The translations under genes were made by a program, and so were the position numbers. Source: Dicyema japonicum (taxonomy: Eukaryota > Dicyemida > Rhombozoa > Dicyemidae). From it: a DNA stretch of 64,000 nucleotides. How positions within the stretch are numbered: position 1 is the first letter of the stretch; every line of letters starts with the position of its first letter. Shown piece by piece: positions 1-10,796 of the stretch. The stretch is from contig RDEW01000011.1 of assembly GCA_011109175.1 (NCBI GenBank), forward strand, positions 366,193-430,192, written 5' to 3'. The notes under the pieces were generated by a model, which ran no database searches, had not been told where the DNA came from, and saw only the letters and a program-made list of their open reading frames with translations.

Positions 1-99
1 ACGATCATTGATAACACAAAATCCTCCAACTCTAAGCTGACCGATTTCGACAGAAGTAGTCCCCGCAGTTTCAATTGTATCGAACTCGTAATCAGACAT
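1..99 (-). CDS. EIF5A: eIF5A, N-terminal exon (partial, runs off left edge)
   Basis: This is the first 33 codons of translation factor eIF5A, which relieves ribosomes stalled on difficult peptide bonds and carries hypusine. Reading the minus strand from the ATG at 99-97 gives MSDYEFDTIETAGTTS, then a segment ending GQLRVGGFCVINDR, which matches the conserved eIF5A entry into its first SH3-like domain (family pattern near: LRKNGFVVLKGRPCKI). The hypusine lysine loop lies off the window. The start is supported by the normal length of the acidic N-terminus. A CACGTG hexamer sits at 112-117, 13 bases upstream of the ATG. Confidence 0.8.
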   Translation of the reverse strand, partial: MSDYEFDTIETAGTTSVEIGQLRVGGFCVINDR

Positions 100-120
100 G
101 ACCACACCACACACGTGTTT

Positions 121-1204
121 TAATAATTATATTTAAATGATAAACCGAAGTTTAAAGTATTTAATAAATAATATTATAATTAAAGCTTTTCATTAATAGT
201 ATGATTAAATAAATAAATTTGCTAATATTTTTCACAATCTTATTTTGACAGTATTTTTCGCTTAGAGGTTTGCACTCTAAAGGACATAAAGGATATATAA
301 GTGCAGGTTTGCACTCTCTAGATTGTTGTTGGACGAAACCACCTCCTTACACTAGAAGACTTACGTTTTTTACGGGGTTCAACAGAATCGACACTATCCT
401 GTCGGAGTTATCGATAAAAAGGAATGGCAACTAATTTCTCCAATTCTGTTGAGAGAGGTAATTCACTTTTATCACGTGGTCTTACCTTAGACATCTATTC
501 CCCGCCGACTTTCAGTGTAGACATAAGTGCAGTCACTTTCAGGAAACGGAGAGGCCCCAATAAGCACAGGATGAAACTTGCAAGGCCGATGAAGGGAACC
601 GGGATCACTTAATTAGTTTGGTTACTATACCTTCTTTCTCGGTGATTCCTGGGGTTATGCAAATAAATATTTTTGGAAATTTAAAAATTTGACTCAAATA
701 TGCCACTCTTCAGTTGGTTCGCGGTTTACAACTTTAGGAGAGACCGAATCTTTATCCTTATCTCGATAAGGGGGAGGTTCTTTCAGAAGAAACCCTAAAG
801 ACAACGAGTCATCCTACTTTAACAAAATAAAGAAAGAGGACATAAAATTGCATATTAGAGGAAGGGACATCAATCCTTCCTCGAAGACTTATGATTGAAT
901 AATGGCCAAACTAATTAAAGATAGAAACCAACTCAAAACATTTAAGCCAAACTCAAGATATCAGGAAAACAATCGATCTTTGGAAAAGGATAGCGGAACT
1001 TTATAAAAACGCTTCTAAGACTTAATAAGGAGTCATTGGGTTTCATATATTCCTAATATATCGAATCAACCACCATCTACGGTGGTGTCCATTGGGAACA
1101 AATTGGGTAAAAACAAAACGAAGGTCGAGGAATCCAATCCAAAGCTACCAAAACTCTATAAAAGTTTTACTGATCTGCGGCTGGTCCTTGCTGCAAAACG
1201 GCCA
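121..1204. other. Gene-free stretch with repeat debris
   Basis: I see no conserved coding sequence here. A 13-base motif (AGGTTTGCACTCT) occurs twice, near 266 and 305, with a TATA-like stretch between. From about 590 to 665 there is a SINE-type 3' tail (GGGATCACTTAATTAG, then a run like TTCTTTCTCGGTG and GGGGTTATGCAAATAAAT) that recurs at 16185, 21010, 21790 and 33840. The short open frame at 424-612 lies in this repeat and is not a gene. Confidence 0.5.
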
Positions 1205-1312
1205 TTAGTTTTTTACTTCTTAAATAAAGTATGAGTTCTGCCTAAGCTGAGTTGAGTATGGAATCATTATTACTTCTCGGCGAAAGGCTGAAATAATAAA
1301 ATAAATCTTGTA
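1205..1312 (+). repeat. SINE tail fragment (tRNA-derived family)
   Basis: The stretch GAGTTCTGCCTAAG through GGCGAAAGGCTGAA followed by AATAATAAAATAAA recurs with small changes at 49876-49960, and its upstream part resembles the full copy at 56924-57265. It is the 3' end of a tRNA-derived SINE, lying directly before the LINE fragment that starts at about 1327. Confidence 0.5.
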
Positions 1313-1326
1313 TTTCTCTTTTTCTC

Positions 1327-2429
1327 ATGAAAAACGCTTTATCAACGCAGAAATTAAATTACGTCCTTCGAGGAGCTTCATGTTACCTGAAAATGCAACA
1401 ACTCGGGGCGATTGACTCCCTATTCCGGTCTACGACCGAACGTATTACTAATGTCGAATTCGACGAACAAGGATGGGAACAAGCAACCTTGCCCGTTCGC
1501 TTTGGTGGACTCGGAATTCTCTCACCATCTGATTTAGCACACCCGGCATATCAATCCTCATTGGACTCCAATCAGAATTTGATCATGATGATTCTCCAGC
1601 TCCCATCAGAGTCGTCAAAGATCGAAGATTTGGTACACCCTAAAGTCAAACAACCCGGGCAGAGAGACCTTTATGAGTCTGTTGCGAGGATAAATACGAG
1701 AGGCTTTTGAAAATATCTAACCAACACCGACGAGCCTGTCTTTTAACTGCAAGATGCGAGTGGAGCGGGGCTTGGATCAATGCCCTACCCATTGGAAACG
1801 TGGGAACTCACCTAGACGATGAAACGGTCCGCACCGGAGTCTCCATCAGACTTGGATTGAAAGTTTGTCAACCCCATGAGTGCCGATGCGGCCGGAAGGT
1901 CGACTGCTATGGACATCATGCCCTTTCTTGTCGAAAAAGCGCAGGTCGATTCGCTAGACACAAGGCTATAAATGAAGTGGTGAAGCGCGCCCTCGAGTTG
2001 GCGGGATACCCATCCATTCTAGAGCCAACGGGCTTGAGTAGGGATGATGGGAAGCGACCCGATGGAATTACTGTCTTCCCCTTCTCTCGGGGCAAATGCT
2101 TAATTTGGGATGCTGCCTGTACTGACAGCTTTTCCCAGTCGAAACTTTTGAGGTCGGCAATGAAAGCGGGAGAGGCCGCCCGTTTATATGAAAACTCAAA
2201 AATAAAGAAATACAGCAGCCTCCTAAACCGTTTCCATGTACAGCCAGTGGTCGTCGAGACGAGCGGAGTCTTTGGCCCCAAGACGGTCTCTTTCCTTAGA
2301 GCACTTGGGTGTCTATTGACCAAAGCCTCGAGGGAGCGTCGGGAAACCGAGTGGCTTTTCCAAAGGATATCCCTGGCAGTAGTCAGAGGTAACAGCCACT
2401 CGATCATATCTGCTGGACTCAGTAATTAA
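1327..2429 (+). pseudogene. RLE-type non-LTR retrotransposon, 3' part, two frames
   Basis: This is the C-terminal part of a LINE polyprotein. Frame one (1327-1710) covers the region just after the reverse transcriptase palm and includes PVRFGGLGILSPSD. Frame two (1707-2429) contains a zinc knuckle (CRCGRKVDCYGHHALSC) followed by a restriction-like endonuclease core, with RPDGITVF and then LIWDAACTD supplying the acidic residues. The end, WLFQRISLAVVRGNSHSI, is shared with the copies at 8205, 19100 and 33600. The two frames overlap by four bases at 1707-1710, so a single frameshift most likely separates them; translational coupling is less likely given the decay of sister copies. The copy is 5'-truncated, as is usual for LINE insertions. 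Confidence 0.75.
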
Positions 2430-2559
2430 CTACTCATGTTTCCTAAAAAATAACTAAAAACTCAATCTTGCATTTATACGGGCTAAATTTCTATGAGAAA
2501 TGAACCCTAACTCATTTCTCATGAATGATGTGAGCGAGTCAAAATCGGACTTCAATTTC

Positions 2560-2860
2560 CGCAAGAAATTGTTTAGTTGTTAGGATGTCACGCCATAACA
2601 ATGGTCCTTGGTTCAATTCTTCACCTTTGGTTACTTAGTTGAAGGTTTTTTTTCTTTGTCTGTTTATTTTCTTTTCTTGTTCAAATTAGAGTTGAGACAC
2701 GTGATCCACTTCTTATCTGACGGCAATTAGATCATTTTTCCCTCAATCAATTGGAGGGGTTCCCACAATTTCTGAATGATTTCCATTTTCACTAGTTCTG
2801 AAAGGATTTCTGTGTTACATTGGAGATCTCTCTGCCTCTGCGATTACTGGAACTGGTTAA
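2560..2860 (+). repeat. SINE copy with tRNA-like head (copy F)
   Basis: The sequence around 2565-2625 has a tRNA-like A box (TTAGTTGTTAGGATGTC) and B box (GGTTCAATTC). It is followed by a body that matches the copy at 15998-16245: AGAGTTGAGACACGTGATCCACT, then GATCATTTTTCCC and GGAGGGGTTCCCACAATTT. The polymerase III boxes suggest a tRNA-derived SINE. The open frame at 2776-3027 lies partly in it and looks non-coding. Confidence 0.55.
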
Positions 2861-3298
2861 TAACTACATTTGACATTACAATTAATTCAGACTCATTGAA
2901 GCATCCGACATTGTTTTTGAGAATTTGTTTTTGCTCAATCGTGGCAGACCAAGACGTTCATTTTCACTTTGTCGGTCGTTTTTTATCACTATTAAGGGGG
3001 CTTTCCGAAGCCCTGAATGTGACCTGAGACCAGTGAAAACTAAGGGACGGTGAAGTATCTAGTATGCGGAGGCTGATATTGAACAGGAGAGGGTGGGAGA
3101 GACTGGTATAATGTTATTTCGGCAGTGACACACCATCAATTGATTGCTCCTTATTAAAGAAAATCGTAGTAACAGCCGTTTAATGTCAATAATTGATATC
3201 AAGTTTGTGGCAGTAAATCGTTCGACTCTTTAAATATGAGCTGATATAGATTTGACGCCAATATTTGTTTTGCTGTAGATTACCTGATTCTCCGGGGG

Positions 3299-4853
3299 AT
3301 GAGTAAAGGATATTTCCTGGCATTTTGTTTATTCGGATTAATCGTCACTTCCAATTTGACTAACCAGAATGGTTGGACTATGGTTAATATAGTAGAGGAG
3401 CACAATCTTATCCACGACCTTTTCATTAAGAAAAAATATAACTCCTTGGTGAGACCAGTGGCCAATCATTCGACTACTCTGCACGTTCAGTTCAGTCTCG
3501 CCTTTCAGCAACTGATTAATATTGTGAATTAGTTGTATATATTTAGGATGAGAGAAACCAAATCATGAAATCGAACGTTTGGCTTACATTCGTATGATAT
3601 TTTTTTTAAATAGAACTGGAAGGACATTCAACTCACGTGGGATCCGAAACATTACAACATGGTCAGTTCTGTGAGAGTCCATCACTCATATGTATGGACT
3701 CCTGATGTTGTTCTCTTCAACAAGTTCTCTTATGATTGATCTTCTCAGTGCTGATGGAAACTATGAACCATCATTCATGTCAAATGTGGTTATATACAGC
3801 ACGGGACTGATTCTGTGGGTACCTCCAGCAATTTATAAATCATCCTGCACAATCGATGTCGCATTCTTTCCATTCGACCAGCAAATATGCGAAATGAAGT
3901 TTGGATCGTGGACCTATAACGCTGATGAGTTGGATTTCGTTGACGTGAACGCGGATCTAAACGACTACCGAATATCTCAAGTGTGGGATATCATCGATTA
4001 CGAAACAAAGATCAAACGAATAAACAGTGGACTAGGAAATCACGTGGAAGTTGTATTTCGTTTTGTAATTCGTCGCAAGTCTTTGTTTTACTTCAGCAAT
4101 CTAATTGTGCCTTGTGTCCTCATCGCGCTGCTCAGTGTCACTGTTTTCTACCTTCCAGCCGATGCAGGAGAAAAAATAACTCTTTCAATCTCCATTTTGT
4201 TCTCAATCAACGTATTTCTACTTCTTGTCTCGAAGATTCTGCCACCATCTTCCACCATTCCTCTTATTTCCACGTATTTACTGTTCACATTCATCCTCAA
4301 CATTTTCACAATCTTTATAACAGTGATCCTCATCAATTGGAATTTCAGGACTCCAAGGACCCACCGTATGTCCAAATGGTTTAAAATCATCTTTCTGAAC
4401 TATCTTCCACGGCTCCTCCTCATGGAAAGACCTGATCATATTAAACGATATGAAAATGCGATGAATCGACACGATAACTACAAACAACTCGATGGACAGA
4501 CTCTGGCTTCTTCAGTTATAATTCCTGGGATGAGTAAAAGCAAACCACCTTCAGTTGGATCTTCACAATTTTTGGCTGTAGATCCTACATTGGAAAGAAG
4601 AGACTCAACTACTGAGGACGCGCTGAACTCAATCAATTTTATTGCCCATCATTTGCATGAGCAGGACGAGTATGATGCCGTGAGTGAAGACTGGAAGTAT
4701 ATAGCCTCCATATTCGACAGACTTCAATTATACATATTCTTTCTAGTCACAGCAATTGGAAGTATTGCGACGTTAATGAATGCCCCGTATGTCTTCGACT
4801 TTGTGGACCAAAAGGAAATTATCAATGAAATTATTCAACGGAAAAGCACCTAA
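3299..4853 (+). CDS. Nicotinic-type Cys-loop receptor subunit (non-alpha)
   Basis: This is a ligand-gated ion channel subunit of the plasma membrane. The ATG at 3299 begins a hydrophobic signal peptide. Exons join across introns at 3524-3546 (23 nt), 3592-3613 (22 nt) and 3724-3748 (25 nt), giving in order DERNQIMKSNVWLTF, NWKDIQLTWDPKHYNM, YVWTPDVVLFNNADGNYEP, the Cys-loop with 13 residues between cysteines (CTIDVAFFPFDQQIC), and KFGSWTYNADELDF. Four membrane helices follow; the second reads EKITLSISILFSINVFLLLV. The long M3-M4 loop and M4 end at the TAA at 4853. Loop A and B aromatic residues are present, but loop C lacks the adjacent cysteine pair that defines alpha subunits. It would therefore act as a non-alpha partner or bind a different ligand. 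No frame break is needed, so it looks functional. Confidence 0.92.
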
Positions 4854-6010
4854 TCCGACTTTTAAATAATATTTTTACTAAATATAACATTTTTTGAAAA
4901 TAAGACATATTGGTAAGAAAAGATTTTTTAGTGTTTTTTGACACTAAGCGCCACCAACAATAGCTGAAATACATGACATCGTGCTAATATATGCAAGGGA
5001 TAAATGTATATTCGGATTGACTTGTGAACATTGATGCTGAAAAGACCGAGAATACATACATACAAAAAGAGGACGACCGAACAGTAAGAACTTGGGAGGT
5101 TGAAAATGTGAAAATAGAAAAACGTTAACAACAATTGCTTTGAGCAAATTAAGACGGATTTTGTCACCAATTTTAGTAAAAAACCCGACTGAGGGTATAT
5201 AGGGCACTTGTAACCCCAATCCTAGCCTACACTTGGGGATACTCAGAATTGAATTTTCCAAAATGGATGCGTTCCACCAAAATCAACTACGAGCCCAATA
5301 TCCCTCCTCAACTGGGCCTCGTGCATGTCGCCTCTTACAAAAGCTACAGCAATTTGAAAACACATAGCCTTAAGATCTATAAGGACTGTTTAAAAGACTC
5401 TCCACTTAACACCTACTCTAGGAAATAAAAGTCTTGCCATTGGGGATCACCTCGAAATGGGGAACTAATTATATCTCCAACAATTACTAGACATAATTAT
5501 CCAAACTTCTCGCTATTCAATCCACTAACTGTGAGTTTATCCGTAAGATCCTTACTCACCTCCCAAAAGCTACAAAAATCTTCCTACCAAAAAACCGATC
5601 CTGAACCGAAAGAATTCACGATTTCGCATCCAACCGTGTCTCATGGGCACTTGAAGACAATAAAATATTGGAGTGCAGACTTTATGAGATTAGCATTTCA
5701 AAATCGTTGTCCCAAAGATGGGGCTCGTCAGCCTACCGTGTAAATATCATCCATTTCTGACTGGAAGAGAAGTTAGTGATCTCTTTGCTCGCTTTGAGCC
5801 ATCTGTACTCGACCATGAAAGTGGAAGATCTTTGGGAACGATCTGAAAATAATTTCACCAAAATAATAAACGTCAAAATTTATTTTCATACGATTAATAG
5901 TCTTCTTTGGTTTGGATGGCTTTTGAACAAAGCAGATTTTTCGTGCGTCAACACCTCAGTATTAAAACAGAACAGCCAATTGGCTAGGTGATCCATTAGA
6001 CGTGGAATAT
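4854..6010. other. Gene-free stretch, probably decayed retroelement
   Basis: Both strands carry many stops. Short frames between 5200 and 5990 are rich in ordinary residues but match no family I recognise. The composition (less AT-rich than true spacers) suggests an old retrotransposon, but no catalytic motif is visible. Confidence 0.3.
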
Positions 6011-6014
6011 AATT

Positions 6015-6250
6015 AATTTATTAACCCCGGATACACCGAGAAAGATTAAGTGTATCCAGTTTCTACTTCCACAGAAACAGAGTCCATCGGAATCAACACA
6101 AAGAATAAAAGACGACCATCCTTGCAGTTATGAAAACCCCTCCAGTGGAGTGGGAGAAAGCAAATGATTTTTCGTGCCGGCCAGGCACTGGGCGCCACCT
6201 GGACAGGTGGATCACATGACGCCACTCTAATGAGAAGATAGATGAGAAAC
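6015..6250 (-). repeat. SINE copy A
   Basis: Read on the minus strand, this matches the copy at 15998-16250 almost end to end: TGGCGTCATGTGATCCACCT, GGCGCCCAGTGCCTGG, the ACTCCACTGGAGGGG block, GACTCTGTTTCTGTGG, and the tail GGATACACTTAAT followed by TCGGTGTATCCGGGG and TTAATAAAT. High similarity between two copies in opposite orientation points to recent retroposition. Confidence 0.7.
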
Positions 6251-6400
6251 AAACAAACATAAAACTTAATTCAATTATTAAGCCAAAAATTACCAGGTAA
6301 ACTAATTAAAAGAAAAACGCCATCAGGTGATCCCGCTAAAACTTAATCCTATTAGCCACGCAGGATCACACAGCGCCACGTGCAATATAAATAAAATTAT
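6251..6400 (-). repeat. Second SINE-like repeat, also at 37125-37245
   Basis: On the minus strand the segment near 6290-6345 reads GGCGTTTTTCTTTTAATTAG, then TTACCTGGTAATTTTTGG, matching 37135-37185. The adjoining block with GCGCCACGTG near 6375 resembles 37200-37235 and 15905-15960. It is a dispersed repeat directly next to SINE copy A. Confidence 0.45.
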
Positions 6401-6482
6401 AAAAGTAGTTATTAGTTAAATTTATATTAAAGTTTAATATTTTATGAGAATTTGAATATAAAAATCGATTAATCATTTTTCG

Positions 6483-7207
6483 CTATAAAATAGTCCCCAA
6501 TAGCGGCAATTCCTTCTCTGCAAACTTCCAATGGGGGTGTACGAGAGGATTATCGTCTAAAATCGCAGGAATATAATAATTTATTCCGTCTTTGTTCCAT
6601 TCTGCTTTTGATAGACAGGATATTTCATAGGGAAGTTTTTTAATGCGGTTTTTTCCAAGCCATAAGCATTTAAGTTTGAATAATCTGCCGATACTTGGTG
6701 GAACATTACTTATTTTGTTGTTGTACAAAAGTAAATATTGCAAATTAGTCATATTTCCAACAGAATTGGGGACAGACTCAATGCAATTGTTGCTTAAATC
6801 AACAAATCGAACTCCCAATTGAGTAAGTGGTTGAGGAAAGTCAGTTAACTCGTTATTTGCTAAATGAACCGACGTCAGGTTTTTCAGAAGCACAAAGCTA
6901 TTGGGGATTTTTGTGATTTGATTGCTGCTTAGATACAGCCGTTCCAGTGACTCAAAAGGCCAATCGTGTTTGGGATTTCCTTCAAGTCATTCAAGTCCAA
7001 AGCAAGCTCTTTTAGTCTATGAAACTTGTGAATATTCGAATCCAATTTCACTGCCTTCAAATTCATGCATGCTTGGTAAGTTGGGAGTAAATGCAGAACC
7101 TCAACATTATAGGATTCAATCTCCCGAACATCAAATTTAAGCAGTTCTCTTCCAGTGATTAGTAATGAGCGTTTCTGGGAATTGTAGCGACCAGTCTGAT
7201 GCATCAT
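6483..7207 (-). CDS. Leucine-rich repeat protein (one apparent frameshift)
   Basis: Read on the minus strand, the ATG at 7207 starts MMHQTGRYNSQKRSLLITG, followed by about seven leucine-rich repeats, for example LERLYLSSNQITKIPNSF, TSVHLANNELTDFPQPL, VRFVDLSNNCIESVPNSV and KCLWLGKNRIKKLPYEIS. The protein ends with a cap (DDNPLVHPHWKFAEKEL) and a stop at 6483. Repeats of this kind form a curved protein-binding surface in cytosolic scaffold proteins. The reading frame breaks near 6958 at an AAAAGG run: one added base joins IPNTIG to FESLERLYLSSNQ within a repeat. I cannot assign a specific family member; small cytosolic LRR proteins such as LRRC57 or LRRC58 are the closest in style. An upstream exon ending at 7216 is possible. 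Confidence 0.75.
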
Positions 7208-7422
7208 TTGGCCAAACTATAAATATTATCAAGAATGACAACATTTAATAATCGTAATATACTGTCAACAAACGACACAGCATGCAATCTCATATGTAAT
7301 GCTGGAGTTTTCTCGAAATCACTGACTTTTCTCAAACGTTCATTCAGTAAAATTCGATCATGTCCCTTACTTTGAAATTCCACGTGCTGAGTTGATTTCG
7401 AGTGTGAGATAGTTCAATACAA

Positions 7423-7623
7423 CTAATCCATACTTTTGTCAATGGAGGAACTGATGAACTCTGGAGGGGTTGGATGCACCATGTTTAGGAACGAGGAAGC
7501 GACGGGTACCTCTGTAGTCAGATTATTCGAAAAAAGTCTTCGAAGAGGAACAGGAGAATTTGTAATTACTCCCCGAAGATTGTTAATATATTTTGACATT
7601 CTTCGAGTAGGATCAACATTGTC
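7423..7623 (-). CDS. Possible terminal exon of an unrecognised gene
   Basis: The minus strand is open for exactly 67 codons from a TTTTTAG splice-acceptor-like site at 7624 to a TAG at 7423. The peptide is rich in proline, serine and arginine (NSPVPLRRLFSNNLTTEV, then MVHPTPPEFISSSIDKSMD). An internal ATG (MSKYINNLRG) could start a 59-residue product instead. I do not recognise a family. It lies upstream of the LRR gene on the same strand. Confidence 0.28.
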   Translation of the reverse strand, partial: DNVDPTRRMSKYINNLRGVITNSPVPLRRLFSNNLTTEVPVASSFLNMVHPTPPEFISSSIDKSMD

Positions 7624-7639
7624 CTAAAAATAAAGTTCA

Positions 7640-8204
7640 TGGTTTATATAATTAGTCACATTTATGACATAAAGTGCACAACTTTACAATTAATGAATTA
7701 TCACAAATTCAGTTTGACTCCTAAATTTATCTTAGTCAATGACTTGTTAATTAACTCCATGGGAAATTGTTACAAATAAACGAATCTGTACCCAAACCAA
7801 ATAAAGGCGGCTGTTAAATCTTGAAGATAGTAACATTTACTCCTGATTGGTCCTGTATATTGAATAAATGAATGTTTATTGATGCAAGAAATTAAGTAGG
7901 ACTGCACGTGAGAGTCTGTTGAAATACCATAGGTCCTGCCTTGCAGCCTAGACTTTTGAATATAGTCTCTTCCTCACTGGTTTATCCATAGATAGCTGTA
8001 TATATGATGACGGTTATCGGCATTCTTGCGGAAAAAACATAATCTTCTCCTCCACAGTCTCTCTAACAGTTTTCTTACAGCATGATATATGAGACCAGTA
8101 AAATTATCAGTGACCAATAATCATATAGTCACAAAAAATGATTTCACTATGTCAGACATATATATATATATAAACAAAATATTTTTTTAACAATTAAACA
8201 AATT
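7640..8204. other. Intergenic, nothing recognisable
   Basis: AT-rich spacer with no open frame of note. A short (TA)n run lies near 8158-8178. Confidence 0.5.
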
Positions 8205-8395
8205 AAGGCATCTAAATGGCCATGCTATTTCCCCTAACAATAGCCAACGAGATACGTTCTCGGAACCAACCAGTCTCTCGCGGATCCTTGGTCACAGCTT
8301 GAATCATGGAGCCGATCTTACGAACCAACTCGTCTGCTTGGGGCCAAGGATTCCTGAAGTTTCCACCGCGAATGGAACAAAAAGATACTATTTTG
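8205..8395 (-). pseudogene. RLE LINE 3'-end fragment
   Basis: The minus strand encodes pieces matching the C-terminus of the RLE LINE: FCSIRGGNF in one frame (matching FLFVPLAVETSG of sister copies), then PRETGWFRERISLAIVRGNS and a stop at 8207. It is strongly 5'-truncated. Confidence 0.65.
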
Positions 8396-8494
8396 TATAT
8401 ATATTAATCGATAGCATTAAGTTTTCATAGAAGAAAATATTTTATTTTAAAATAATGTGTATAAATTATATTTTAAATAAATATTTATTTTCAG

Positions 8495-9577
8495 TTCTAG
8501 TAATTAATGAAAGAGACGCAAAAGCCGGTTGTAAAGAGATTTCGAATCCACCAGACAAAATTACTCGACTCCAATTCAACCCTCAATATTCAAACATTCT
8601 AATGGTCTCCTCTTGGGACTCGTCTCTGCGGCTGTACGACGTTAACGCAAACAAAGAAACTTTCAAGCGTGACTTCCCTGTTCCTGTGCTGGACTGCTGC
8701 TACCAGGTAACTGCATATAGATTTTTCAGGATGGAACCACTGCTTGGGTATCTTGTCTTGATGGATCCGTGAGAAAAGTCGACCTTTATGACAATTCAGG
8801 TATTTCTGATTAGCATAGTCAAGAAATAATGTTTGAACAACTTCACTCCAAACCTGCCAGTCAGATCTGCTACTCTCAAGATTCTGGGGTAGTCATTTCC
8901 TCCAGTTGGGATCGATCCATGAAAATCTGGGACCCAGGCTGGATGCTCCCATCCACGAGCTGCTACTTCCTGGAAAGTAAACTTTTTTTCTTAGCTTGGC
9001 ATATTCGATGAGGACCAGCCAAAACAGACTGCTGGTTGCCTGTTCGGACCATCACGTGGTCTTATATGACGTTAGGAATCCATCTGTCCCTATTTTTAAA
9101 AAGCAGCCACCAGCTACATCATTCCGTTGCGTAGGACTGTCTGTTGTGAACGCTGACGTTTATGCATTGGGGACAATCGAAGGGAGGATTCAGGTTGAGT
9201 TTCTTGACCGACCTGATGAATCAACACTTTCTCGCTACTCGTTCAGATGTCATAGAATAATTCAGGAGGACACCGAACTGATATACCCAGTCAACACGAT
9301 AGTATTTCACCCTCAACACAACTACTTATTAGTTTCCGCTGGATCTGATGGAGTGGCCACCCTTTGGGACGTTAAACACAGAAGGAAGTTGCATGAATTT
9401 GAGGTTGATAAATTATCGTATTGTAGATTTCCTGTCGGGATATCCAGTCTGTCTTTTAGTGGAGACTCGAGTTTACTTGCTGTTGGATGTTGCTACCAGT
9501 ATGAGTTTGGAAATGTTCAGAATCCTCCACCAACTCATATTTATGTGTGTGATTTTGTCGCTAAAAATAAAATTTAA
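8495..9577 (+). CDS. BUB3: BUB3, spindle checkpoint WD40 protein
   Basis: BUB3 binds phosphorylated MELT repeats of KNL1 at kinetochores and brings BUB1 and BUBR1 into the mitotic checkpoint. Exons join over introns at 8707-8729 (23 nt), 8800-8823 (24 nt) and 8977-8994 (18 nt). Recognisable WD40 blocks are LMVSSWDSSLRLYDV, ISSSWDRSMKIWDP, LVACSDHHVVLYDVRNP, GTIEGRIQVEFLD and VSAGSDGVATLWDV. The segments FRCHRIIQEDTELIYPVN and FPVGISSLSFSGDSSLLAV track BUB3 rather than RAE1. The TAA is at 9577. The frame slips by one base near 8935, where WDP should run into RLDAPIHELLLPG; one missing base in the GACCCAGG run explains it. The true start is unclear: the first coding exon follows a splice acceptor at 8494 and the ATG must lie upstream. 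Confidence 0.9.
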
Positions 9578-9654
9578 TTAGTTTGTGTATATTTACTTGT
9601 TTCATGGTTTAGCTAAATTGTTTGTTTATTTGTAACATTGCTTATTATGTTATG

Positions 9655-10200
9655 TTATCCAATTAAGTCGTTTCCTATCCTTGGAGATCTCATGAACGAG
9701 TTTCCTCCACTTTCCCAGATCCGTTGCAATTTGGAGTAGCCTTGATATAGGCATTCCCGTGACGTCTTCCACCGTGGATAGCCGCCGAGTCCTCGGTCGG
9801 CCAGGTCTTCTCTTCTCAGCATAATGGTTCTTTCCAGGAAATCAGAGCGGACAACATGCCCAAAAAACGCCAATCTGTGTTTTACGATTCTTCCTTCTAG
9901 CGAAATGTCCGTCTCCACCCGTTTGAGTACATCGATGTTTGTTATTTTGGAAGTCCAAGAAATTCTTAGTAACCTCCTCCAGCACCACAGTTCAAAAGCA
10001 TCAATTTTTCGTCTATCCGCATTTTTCAGTATCCATGATTCTGCGCCGTATAGAAAAACCGGGAACACGATTGCATTAATCAGTCTGCATTTGATCCTTA
10101 AGCAAATATCTTTGCTTTTCCAAATTCTATTCATTCTCTGGAAGGTGTCTCGTCCCATGGCAATTCGCCTCTTGATTTCCAATCCTCCGTCACCATTAGA
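9655..10200 (-). pseudogene. RTE/BovB-like LINE, C-terminal fragment
   Basis: The minus strand has 175 open codons from the C-terminal part of an endonuclease/reverse-transcriptase LINE: RRIAMGRDTFQRMNRIWKS, FPVFLYGAESWILKNADR, IDAFELWCWRRLLRISWTS, then ISLEGRIVKHRLAFFGHVV. This FELWCWRRLLR block is typical of the RTE/BovB group. It lacks the polymerase and endonuclease, so it cannot move. It is less decayed than the other LINE pieces here, suggesting a young insertion. Confidence 0.8.
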
Positions 10201-10249
10201 TATCCCAAAAAAACAACATAAATATTAATAAAAAATAATTTTCACGTGT

Positions 10250-10589
10250 TGTTGCTTTTATTACTTGGTTTAATTAAATTATAGTTAGGGAGAAGATCAG
10301 GTCAAGCTGAGGCCTCTGTTAGAGCGTGCTGGGGTCACATGAGCAGTTAATTTGGTGTTACCGCGGCTTCAGATTTCATTTCATTGGTATTTAAGTTCTG
10401 TGCAGAAGCCTCCCCAACTAATATTGCCCCATTTAACTTAACAACCACTGGCCACCTACAAGTTAGTGAGGCCGAGGAGACTAATTAACTCTCTTTTGAA
10501 GACTGACAGTAATTAATTTCATTAATATTTACCGCAAAAAAGTAGACAATTAAATATATCCAGTTTCCATGATTGTATACGCAGATATG
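10250..10589. other. Intergenic, nothing recognisable
   Basis: No conserved frame on either strand and no clear repeat match inside the window. Confidence 0.45.
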
Positions 10590-10750
10590 GGTTTAATGAT
10601 CGATATAAACCTTTGTCTTTCTTATTTTGTGAGCATGAACGAGACGACGGAATTGGGAGACATCGAAAACCAGAAGTTCTGAACAAAGGAGGTATCTGAT
10701 ACATGTAGGACCCGAGTTCGAATCTCGTCCAGCTCAAAATTGAATGAATT
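10590..10750 (+). repeat. tRNA-derived SINE (third family)
   Basis: Contains a B-box-like GAGTTCGAATCTCGTCCAGC followed by TCAAAATTGAATGAATTTGG, matching 56858-56890 (GGTTCGAATCTCGTCTAGCC, CAAATTGAAGAACTTGG). Upstream sequence around CTTTGTCTTTCTTATTTTG to ACATCGAAAACC matches 56785-56840 and 32795-32850 loosely. Confidence 0.5.
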
Positions 10751-10796
10751 TGGATTTCTTGGGATCTCCTGTTTGTGTAGAAATAAGCAAGAAAAT

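Noticed and set aside
1707-1710. ATGA translational coupling between two LINE frames
   Set aside because: Sister copies are decayed and in one frame elsewhere; a single frameshift is simpler.
1916-2407. Minus-strand frame opposite the LINE endonuclease
   Set aside because: It is the shadow of the plus-strand conserved frame.
4944-5261. Minus-strand frame of 105 codons downstream of the nicotinic subunit
   Set aside because: No family resemblance and low-complexity hydrophobic stretches; likely chance.
8455-8494. ATG at 8455 as the BUB3 start
   Set aside because: It would translate AT-rich sequence ending in a splice acceptor (TTTTCAG), and BUB3 proteins begin only about ten residues before the conserved PPDKI segment.
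8490-8500. Spliced-leader trans-splicing at the BUB3 acceptor
   Set aside because: An acceptor without a visible donor hints at it, but the upstream exon could simply be missed; no leader-like sequence was found.
6958-8940. Programmed frameshifting in the LRR gene and BUB3
   Set aside because: No slippery heptamer or shared context; single missing bases at homopolymers, some also in transposons, fit sequence error better.
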